A DNA stretch of 51,939 nt, taken from contig JAJKFJ010022569.1 in assembly GCA_027382625.1 (NCBI GenBank), positions 1-51,939 of the forward strand. The letters are read 5' to 3'. A program made the position numbers and the translations under genes. This document shows positions 43,934 through 51,939 of this stretch, in pieces; position 1 is the stretch's first letter, and every line of letters starts with the position of its first letter. The notes under the pieces were generated by a model. That model did not search any database, was not told where the DNA came from, and saw only the letters and a list, made by a program, of their open reading frames with translations. Origin of the DNA: Tetmemena sp. SeJ-2015. Taxonomy: Eukaryota; Ciliophora; Spirotrichea; Sporadotrichida; Oxytrichidae.

Positions 43934-45095
43934 ATGAAATTAATTAAAATAAAGAATTTAAATGACATGAGAAAGCAAAAGATTGGTGTGGGTATTGGTA
44001 AAGGATTAGTTGCAGCAGCTGCCGTTGCAGGAGCAGTGATGGTCTTCACTCCACTAGCTCCAATTGGAGTAGGAATTTTAGCAGGCTCTGGAGGTGGTGG
44101 TGCTGCCACCTTTGCAGGTGATTCAATAGCTGGTGCGATTCTTAAATTATTTAATGATCAAGGACCATCATATGAGAAATTAGGTGCTATAAGAAATCGG
44201 TCTTGCCTCTGATGTGAGAGATATTTTGAAAGATTTACGCAGATAGGCCAAGGAGCTATTCCCTTGGATTGAAAAAACTTGCCCCGAGGGAGAGTCAAAA
44301 GCCACTTATTACTTTATAAAAATTAAGATAAATTTTGTAATTAAGAAGTTTAGAATGCAAGGATAGTACTTTTAGCAAATGGTATATTTACAGGCTTTGG
44401 GTAATGGGAAATTTGAAAAAGCACCAAAGTCTTTTGAAGCGGCTGAAGATTTAGATATTGTGGAATATGATGATGAAGCTAGAATAGCTTAAGGAGAGTA
44501 AAATGAAGAAGAAGATTAACAAGCTAGGATTCTCAAACAGTAGAGATACAAGAGATATTGTCAAGTTTTATATTCTCACCATTGATTTAATCACTATGAC
44601 AACTATTTAAGTGCTAAGGAAACAGAAAGAGAAAGTAGCAGAGATTCAGAATACAAAATTTGATGAAGCTCTTAATGGTCTTTATAAAGGCTCTTCAGTT
44701 GTCACGGGGCTGGGATTGTTCCTACGAGCCTCAACTATCTTAGTAACAGAAATTATTTTTTAAATTACTATATCCATATTTAAATGGCAATAGATGCTTC
44801 TCAAATAGCTAAACAGTTTGCAAATATTGCAAATCGCACCTTGCTCATGCTTTCAGCTGTAATATCTGTCGGAGATTTTATGCTTCACCTGTTTACAAAT
44901 AGAGCAAGTGTCAAGGAAGCTAATTTAAGGGTCAAAAGTATTCAAGATAACCTTCCAAAGCTTTTCTCTCTTATTCAAGAGCTAAAACATATTATAATTT
45001 TGAATTTAGCTTAAAGAAGTTGTTTACTGAGAGCACAGCAAAATTTAAATATAGAATTACAAATATATCTCACTATATTATTTCTTTTTCTCTGA
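43934..45095 (+). CDS. Gene H2: apolipoprotein-L-like membrane protein
   Basis: N-terminal frame 43934-44212 contains MRKQKIGVGIGKGLVAAAAV, AGAVMVFTPLAPIGVGILAG, SGGGGAATFAGDSIAGAIL: a glycine-rich hydrophobic hairpin. It ends in CTC TGA; a shifted frame (44166-44585) continues LASDVRDILKDLRRQAKELF, KTCPEGESKATYY, NGKFEKAPKSFEAAEDL. Then about 44503-44755 (KFDEALNGLYKGSSVVTGLG, LFLRASTILVTEIIF) and 44784-45095 (NRTLLMLSAVISVGDFMLHL, FTNRASVKEANLRVKSIQDN, LPKLFSLIQELK). The hairpin plus C-terminal helix pair resembles the apolipoprotein-L family, known as membrane-inserting proteins. A signal peptide is not evident. Frame changes may be IESs, or translational at CTC TGA. Sequence similarity not tested by search. 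Confidence 0.6.
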
Positions 45096-45311
45096 ACAAT
45101 TTGTTTTTAAATTTATGATGACTCTTGTATTGAAATAAGGAATAAAATACTTTATATTAAGTAGTCGCTAGTTTCATATTCGTTAATTTTTATCTTGCTA
45201 TTTACTTGTTTTAAGAAGGTATCTTTGTATATAGTTTTAAATAAATTTACTGCATAATTTGCAATATTTTTTATACTTCTGGAGAATAAGATTCTATAGT
45301 TTTGTTTTGGA

Positions 45312-45918
45312 ATGGGATACAGTTAGAGCCAACGATAACAATTAGAACCAATTCTCACACTTCTTTTTGTAGGATATTAAAACTTCATAATAAACAAACA
45401 TCTTCTTTTAGAAACTTAAAGGGAAATAGATTACTTAGTTTACTTCGATGCCAAGATCAAATTCAGGTCAAACAGATAAACTCATTCATTCAAATTATAA
45501 TTTAAGAAAATAATCATAACCTAAAAATATTTATAGTCTCTAAGATCCAGCTTTATTTATGAAAAATGGTACTAATAATCAATAGCATTTTGTTATTTTA
45601 ATCTTCATGAGTAAAGATACTTAGTTGTTGCAAACATTTTAAAGTTTAAAAGTTTAGAGGGGATCAGATTTATCTTTTGAAAGAGAACACTTTTGAAAGA
45701 TCATCCCCATAGGTTTAGCTTCCCTGAGGAGACTAATTCAATTAAGAGTCTGAAATTAATTATTGCTATAAATCCAGTTTAAGATTGCTGCTTCAGAAAG
45801 AGAGAGAATGAGATGATTGGGACGACGGGGACGCTCACTTTGATACTGACGCAAAAAGTATAAATTTTTAAAACGATTAAAATATATAGAGACAGTTTGC
45901 AAAAATCTTATTATAGAG
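45312..45918 (+). CDS. Two-frame candidate gene downstream of H2
   Basis: Frame 45312-45680 (122 codons to TGA) reads MGYSQSQRQQLEPILTLLFV, REIDYLVYFDAKIKFRSNRQ, FIYEKWYQQSIAFCYFNLHE. An adjacent frame (about 45683-45918) reads LLKDHPHRFSFPEETNSIKS, LKLIIAINPVQDCCFRKREN, EMIGTTGTLTLILTQK. The segment HPHRFSFPEETNS recalls the IPTHFSYPERIDS motif of gene E, so this may be a remnant of another E copy. Unpaired otherwise; length alone is not decisive. Confidence 0.35.
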
Positions 45919-46401
45919 AATAAAATAAATTACATCTATGGCAAAATATTCCACAAAAACTTATGATGCGTTCGATTATTTTGAGAGTTAAAATATATAG
46001 ATAAATCTCTCAGTTTAATAAGTTAAATTAATTTTTTTGATTGCATCTTTCTTATAATTCATAATTTTGGAATTTCTAAAATTAGCTGTTCATCTCAGAA
46101 TTATATTTTTTTGTGAAATAGAAAAATATTAGATTTTTCTTCTTCTTTATTAATTCTCAGCACTGTAACAAATTTAGAATAAAATTCTATGAAAAATAGT
46201 GAAAATAAGAAATAATTGCTCATTCAAGATGCAGTCATATTATAGTTGGGAATTTCAAGAATAATAAAATTTAAATAAATTTCAGCTAAGTGTAATAAAA
46301 AAAGAAAAATAAGGTAGTGGGAAAAATGCATAGGCAATAAACTTACACTAAAGTTTGATATTTTAAATTTTAATCTTCTATTTTAATTCAAACATAACTG
46401 A

Positions 46402-47133
46402 ACTGAAGAATTAATTGACTTCACTCTTTTATTAATATAAGTTAATAAGATTATCAAAAGAAAGTTTTTAATATTTCAATAAGGGAAGAAGATTAACCTA
46501 AAAAAGAAATTTGGAACCGAGGAAGTATTTGTGATTGATTTGAGAAATTTGAGTTAGTCAGGGAGTAAAAAATATTTTTATGCTTCTATGATTGCGGAAA
46601 TATATCTTAGTTATAAAAAAATGTCTAAAACAAGGATTCAACTTTACAGAAAATTTAATCAACAAAAATTGATAAAATACTATCGTCCAGTAATTTCTCT
46701 AAAAATAGAGAGCATTTTAAGTTCATTTCTTCTTCTGCTCCTCCATGCTTATTTTAATAAATCATAGATTTCAATTAAATTAAAAACAATATTCTGTTCT
46801 AATAATTTTTCATATTATTTTTCATAAAAATATGATAATGTCAGGTTTATTTTACTACTCCATACTTTTATAACACTGCTTAAATAATTTAGATAAAAAA
46901 TAATTCAAAATTATTATTACACTGATAAATCAAAGTTTTAGAATTAAAGACATATTAAAGTCAGATATAAGTTAGAAGTGTTAAGAAAATTATCATCTCA
47001 TTCTTTTAGTGATTTCATAGAATTTAAAGTGTTTCCACTCTATAATATTCATACTCTTATTGTATAAACTAAATTTAAAAATATTTTAAATCAGCATCGT
47101 ATCTTATCTTTTCAATTCAAAGTAGAATCTTGA
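46402..47133 (+). CDS. 243-codon TGA-free frame, uncertain
   Basis: Opens after TGA at 46399 and closes at TGA 47131. Reads KFGTEEVFVIDLRNLSQSGS, KKYFYASMIAEIYLSYKKMS, SILSSFLLLLLHAYFNKS, SHSFSDFIEFKVFPLYNIHT. Composition is as AT-rich as its surroundings, and frames of this length occur by chance when only TGA stops. Neither unit has a counterpart. Confidence 0.25.
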
Positions 47134-47139
47134 ATTAAA

Positions 47140-47695
47140 TTTGTAAGTAAAGATAATAGCCAATAATTATAAATAAGATAAAAAATGCTCAATAAAAATT
47201 AATCAATGATATAATCGAATTTTATTCCTTTAAAAATTTTGCCAAAAGTAAAATACTCCTAATTTCTTATCTCTTTTTATTCAAAAATTGTAATTGATAT
47301 AATATTTTAAGATTTAATTTCTATTTAAAAATGATTAATTATGTGGAGTAGTTGGAGGGATTTCTAATTGCAAATCATTAAAAATTTAAAGAATTAACAT
47401 ATTATTAACCTAGATTGATTTATAATAAGGTTAGTGAAATTTTTAACATTCATTTCATGAGTAAACAAAATTAATAAGCTATCTTAATGCTGCATTAAAT
47501 TATATTCCAAGAAACTCTGGTGTTTTAAAAATATTTTTATTTTATTTTAATTATTTCTGAATTTAAATTTGAATTTTTTAGGATTTAAATATGAAATTAA
47601 GAGAGTAATGATTCTATAAATTTAGAAAATAATTTTTATAAAAGAAAATCTTTGATTTACGGAATTTTATTATATTTATTATTCAATCAATAATT
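47140..47695. other. AT-rich spacer before HK3
   Basis: No supported gene. The 3' end of HK3 begins at about 47700 on the opposite strand. Confidence 0.5.
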
Positions 47696-47699
47696 ATAC

Positions 47700-50600
47700 A
47701 TGTTTACTGCTTTGAGTTAGGCAGCACTTACAGGCTTGAGAAGAAAATCATCCATTCCAACTTTGAAGCACTAGTCCTTAAATGATTGGTTTGTATTTGC
47801 TGTGAGGGCAATGATTTTTATTTTCAAACAGTTTAAATAAAAAAGTTGTTTGAGTTCAATTTTCTGATAAGCTGAGTGGCTTCAAAGCCATCCATAATTG
47901 ACATAATTTAATCTTTTTATTTTAAAAATATTATTGTTTTCAAGTAACTCTTTTTATTTAAGAGAATATATTAGCTTTAATAAATTATAATTTTAGATTT
48001 TTAATAATTGGCATGTTACAATCCATAAAAATGAGGAAATCAAGATCACTTAAATAAATTAACACCCAAATTATTTAACTTTCAGCTACTTATTCTTGAC
48101 ATTCTTATCTTTGAATTCTTTACTAGACTACTTCTACTGCTTCTTGTCCATTTTAAATCCTAAATATTATAGTGAAAACTAAAAGTGATTTAAAAATATG
48201 TAAGCTTAAAAGTAAATTAAATTTTATGAATTAATGAAAATATATTAGAATAAATAAAGAGTACATTAAGGGAGAATTTAATCGCTTTTACAGTATCTAA
48301 TATTTTAATCAATAATTAATCCTAAGATGATTCAAAAGCTTTTTATAAGATCTACCTTTGTGTCTATAAAGTTTTGTCTTTATTATATTAATAAAGTTCA
48401 CTATAGCTACTCAAATATTAAAAATCTCAGAGGAATAAAAAGATGAAAGAGTTTATTCAGTTATTTAAATTTAAAATTAGTTTTTTAATAAATTATGATG
48501 TCTATATCCATTTTAATTTTTTATGAACTTCATTAGAGTCTGGTCAAAGAAATTATAAAGTTTCATGTGTAGTCCTCGATGTATCAAAATTTCAAAAGAA
48601 CTTAAAAAATTAAAAGTAAAGACTATATTATTTTAATATAATTTATTTTTTTAAATAATAAATTCTTATAAAATCTTTGGTCGTTTTGGGGTTTTGATTG
48701 GTTGTTTTTTGACAAGAAAATTAGAAATTAGATTGTAGCTAGCTTCTAAAAAAAGCCTATAAATATATAAAAAAAATTATAGATAGTAAAATTAGACCAG
48801 TCATTCTAAAAAATGAAATAGAATGCTATTAGTTTGATTAAACTATTTAAACAATTTTAAATAAGTAAGTCGCTCCCTTTTAAGTTTGAAATTCTTTTTT
48901 CCTTCATTTTTTCCTAAGAATATATTTTGTCTTCAAATTTTTTAATTTATTTAGCTTTGCAAAACTTACTAAAATGTCAAACCATTTTTTTCTTTAACCT
49001 ATCATTTTAATCTTGAAAATAGAAGAAGATCTTAACTTTAAAAAAATTTAAAAAGTTAAGTTCTTATTTTTAAATAAATTAATTATTGCAGGTTTCAGGT
49101 CCATCTAATTTTCCAAAAGAGATTACTTTCTTTCTTAGATAAATCCGTCTTTGTAGCAACTCTTATTCTCTAGTGAAAAGAAAAGATATAACTTGGTTGT
49201 AGATTTCAGACTTCCATCACTAATAACTTTTATTAAATATTAAGATATCTAATTTCAAGATAAAGATAAGTAAATGCATGGACTAGATAATCGATAAATT
49301 AAAGTAAAGAATAATTTAATTTTTTTTATCTCAAAATAACAATTTTAATTATTTAGTAAATAAAACTCATTTAGCAATTTTAAAATATCTAATGCCTATT
49401 ATGTTAAATATTTTTAGTTTTATCTTTAATTCTTTTAAAATGTGGGATTTAATGTTATTATTTTTGAATTAATTGGGATGAATCACACTAATTATAATAA
49501 AATGAATGAAATAGGTTAAAGATGTTATCGTCCACAACTAAAATATTAGGGTAGGATTATTCTTCATCTAAATCTTATGGACAAGAAACGTTTTTATCTG
49601 GAAACTATCTATCAACGCTATTATCCAACAACTTTAAAAATCTGTTCCAAAAAATTCATATAAATAAATATTTTCTTTAGGATTAAAATATGTAAGACTT
49701 TAACTGCTTAATAATAATTATAATAGTAGTAATATTCTCCTTTTTTGAGCCAAAAAAAAATTTAAATAAGTTGCCTTAAAATTTAGACAAGCTCACCTTC
49801 AATATTATAGAGCTTTACTTATGTGGCTAAGTTTTATCCCTCTTAATTATTCTCAGGCAAGGATAAAAGTCTAAAGACTTGTACATAAAATAAATATTAT
49901 GAGTTTTATTATATAGATTTCTCTAGCTCACAGCATTTAGTGTTATATTTCAAATAAAAAAATCGCAAATTATTGACCTAGTTTTACTTCGGAATCTCAA
50001 AACACTATAAATGAGAGAATAATATTTCCCAACTAGTTAGGAATAGATGATCATCAATTTTTACACTCTTTGTGATAATTAAATTTAAAAATATAAATTA
50101 ATAAAATGGGTATCATTGATAATCCATGCTTTTTTCTCTTTATAAATTTTCTAATTAAATAATTTTCTATTATTTTTTAATTCAACTAAGGTCTAATCAT
50201 AGTAAAATTCTCCGTACTAGGAATGAAGTCTGTTTTTAAATTTTAAGAATCTAATGAATAGCCTAATTATGAGAAGATTTCTATAAATTATATTCTTATA
50301 GATGAAGTTTATTAATTTAAGAGTGGGTCGTTGGCACTATCTTCTTGATTTTACATCATTTAGCAATAAATATCCTAATATTCCAGTGGATCTTTGTCAA
50401 TAAATCTTTCAGGCAATATTTAGAGAGGGGTCGAGAAGCCTGATATTCTCATGCTTCCCATATCATCTAAGTTTGGTTGAATATAATCAACTCATAAATT
50501 AAAAAAAATAACAAAATATTGCTTTCAAGAGCCTTGATCGTGAATACGAATTTTGCGCCTCGATCATATTTTTCATCGTAATGAATTTCTCCACCACAAG

Positions 50601-51939
50601 CCTAAATTATTTTTTTGCAGATGTGTAATCCCAAACCAATACCTTTAGTATTCAGTGAATGAGTAGCCTCTACTTTGCCAAACAAAGTAAATAGCTTAGA
50701 ACGATCTTTTTAAGGAACACCCACTCCAGTATCAGTAACAGCGATCTCTAAAATCTGATTCTCTTCTTAAATTATAAAATGAGCTAAACTATTTCTTCAT
50801 TTTCTCTTTTTGATAACTAGCTGAAATGGAAATTTCTCCTTTGGAAGTAAACTTCATAGAATTTGTGACAAAATTTGTTTAAAATTTCTACTTAAATTAA
50901 AAATTTATTGTATATTAGAAATTAGATAGAGTATATATTACAAGGACAATTTAAATTTTTAAATTCGAGCTATTCAGCTCTATTCGATAGAGAATACAAT
51001 TTATATTATTTGAATTCATGCACTTTTAAAAGAGAAATCTCAGTTAAAAGTAAGTCTATATGAAAAAATATAGAGAAAGCTTATTAATCTCACTTCCGAG
51101 TAATAAATTAAGCCATCCATAGGTTTGTGATTGGTTATCTTTATAAAAGAAAAAGAGGTACCTTTTATTTTTCTTCTCTAAATATTTTTTCTTTTAGAAA
51201 TTAAACCAACCCTCGTTTTAATTAATTTCTAATCTTTAATTGATGACAAGATTCATTATGATCTGCTTAACTCGCTGCTCGTCGAACCATAAACTAGATG
51301 GCACTGTCGAAGATATGTCAGAATATATACGAACCTTTTTCTCCTAGCAAGAAATTTCAAACATAAACTCTAATTTTATTCATAGAGGTTAATTTTTATT
51401 ATCCTTTAAACTTTACTGAGCAAATCGTCAATTGCTTATCTTATGTTGTTCTAGTCTGTCTGAATATTAAACTTTCCATTTTATATTTAAAAGAAGTCCA
51501 AAATATCGTTAACTAGGAACACAAATAAGCATAAAACACATTTCTAATGGAATAAAATAATAGGAACTGTAAAATCTTGGAAGAATTTGCTATAATAGAA
51601 CAGAAAATGATTTAAAACATAACAGCTCATCTTATTACTATTACTCAACATAACTTATTTTCTACCAAAACTATTATCTATTGATGAATCAAACATGTCG
51701 ATAATACTAAAACTTGGAATGATTGTATCTCTGTTGCGTGTGTAATATCATTTGCAGGTGCGTCTTTATTGCTATATCGTTTTAATTTTTGCACATCTTT
51801 CATAGCACATCGCCCACGCAAAGTTAGGAAGCTTTAAATATTTTACTTGCTATATGATCTCTATATATTATCATGCTACATCTATATCCTTTGATGTGAA
51901 CCGTATACATTATAAAATATGTAGAGTATAAACTTTGAA
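47700..51939 (-). CDS. Hybrid histidine kinase HK3, N-terminus beyond window
   Basis: From the window end on the minus strand: X-box VNDILDFFQIQNGKFNIQTD (about 51455-51515); FMFEISCQEKKVRIYSDISS, VPSSLWFDEQRVKQIIMNLV (51250-51375); TNSMKFTSKGEISISASYQ (50810-50870); ILEIAVTDTGVGVP, LFTLFGKV, LNTKGIGLGLHICKK, GGEIHYDEKYDRGAKFVFTI (50530-50757); linker; receiver PNILVVDDNIFNL (about 49510-49550), NGQEAVEVV (about 48130-48155), LIFMDCNMP (48011-48045), DGFEAT, LTANTNQSFKDQCFKVGMDD, FLLKPVSAAQL (47700-47890). Catalytic residues visible are intact: N-box Asn, G1 Asp, receiver Asp and Lys. No frameshift is seen once IESs at 47894, 50759 and 50866 are removed. A further spacer of about 1.3 kb (about 48175-49490) splits the receiver. 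Best candidate for the functional copy. Confidence 0.8.
47894..48003. other. IES in HK3 receiver (site 3), 110 bp, pointer ATAATTG
   Basis: ATAATTG at 47894-47900 and 48004-48010. Excision joins MDCNMP-I to M-DGFEAT. HK2 has 19 bp at the same site. Confidence 0.8.
50759..50801. other. IES in HK3 (site 2), 43 bp, pointer TTCTCTT
   Basis: TTCTCTT at 50759-50765 and 50802-50808. Excision gives SASYQKENQILEIAVTDTG in frame. A GT...AG intron of about 51 nt is also possible in HK3 alone, but HK1 and HK2 lack splice sites here. Confidence 0.75.
50866..51243. other. IES in HK3 (site 1), 378 bp, pointer TGACAA
   Basis: TGACAA at 50866-50871 and 51244-51249. Excision restores MNLVTNSMKFT. Same pointer and codon as HK2 (38 bp); HK1 has 35 bp. 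Confidence 0.85.

Noticed and set aside
43927..44109. Pro/Ala-rich minus-strand ORF opposite gene H2
   Set aside because: It is the antisense shadow of the Gly/Ala-rich H2 coding sequence. H1 conservation supports the plus strand only.
50759..50808. Spliceosomal intron at HK site 2
   Set aside because: HK3 alone has a possible GT...AG pair, but HK1 and HK2 do not, while all three have direct repeats whose removal gives the same protein.
1..51939. Bacterial two-component operon or bacterial contig
   Set aside because: Histidine kinase motifs are present, but TAA/TAG are sense codons, coding is broken by pointer-bounded spacers, and TBE-type elements occur. No ribosome binding sites or compact gene spacing.
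1..51939. tRNA, rRNA or CRISPR features
   Set aside because: I looked for tRNA-like T-loop/anticodon arrangements, rRNA landmarks and regular repeat-spacer arrays and saw none that I could defend.

Overview
The window looks like germline (micronuclear) DNA of a spirotrich ciliate, probably an oxytrichid such as Oxytricha or Stylonychia. Four signs support this. (1) Conserved reading frames run through TAA and TAG but stop at TGA, and at homologous sites TAA or TAG in one copy is CAA or CAG in another, so TAA/TAG = Gln. (2) Genes are cut into short coding blocks separated by AT-rich spacers bounded by 3-11 bp direct repeats. Removing one repeat plus the spacer restores the frame, which is the MDS/pointer/IES arrangement. 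(3) A 2.16-kb element has the layout of a TBE (telomere-bearing element) transposon: AAT target duplication, CAAACC ends, DDE transposase, a 22-kDa-like ORF and a protein kinase ORF. (4) The DNA is very AT-rich with small GC-richer coding islands. Open frames found under the standard code are therefore mostly fragments or shadows.

Layout. 1-1.3 kb: 3' part of a histidine-kinase gene (HK0, receiver domain, minus strand) and a coiled-coil gene on the same strand. 1.55-8.9 kb: a plus-strand membrane-protein gene in at least seven pieces, with a decayed TBE-like fragment between two of its coding blocks. 9.7-45.1 kb: two copies of a four-gene cassette. Each cassette has a minus-strand hybrid histidine kinase (HK) and three plus-strand genes: E (acidic C-terminus), F (small, Cys/Lys-rich) and H (glycine-rich hydrophobic, apolipoprotein-L-like). 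Unit 1 is HK1 9.7-16.2, E1 16.3-18.7, F1 21.3-22.0, H1 27.9-29.1 kb. Unit 2 is HK2 30.6-41.2, E2 41.2-42.7, F2 43.1-43.6, H2 43.9-45.1 kb. A third HK (HK3, 47.7 kb to the window end) starts a further unit. The size difference between units comes from insertions: a 2.3-kb inverted-repeat segment and an 882-bp foldback element in unit 1; the TBE-like element, a TTAA-flanked 378-bp MITE and a 2.5-kb spacer inside HK2.

How the genes may work together (inference): the HK protein has membrane segments, a PAS-like segment, HisKA (H-box SHDMRTPLNAI), HATPase and a C-terminal receiver (MDCNMP, LKPVSA), so it is a membrane hybrid sensor kinase. Its repeated divergent pairing with E, F and an ApoL-like hydrophobic protein suggests a signalling plus membrane-effector module expanded in tandem. 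HK1 and HK2 carry frameshifts, and H1 carries an in-frame TGA and a 1-nt insertion. HK3 (as far as visible) and H2 look better preserved.

Limits: with TGA as the only stop, ORFs of 100-240 codons arise by chance in this composition, so unpaired ORFs get low confidence. Several tracts of homopolymer-swollen sequence look like poor-quality assembly. Family assignments come from recognised motifs, not from a search.
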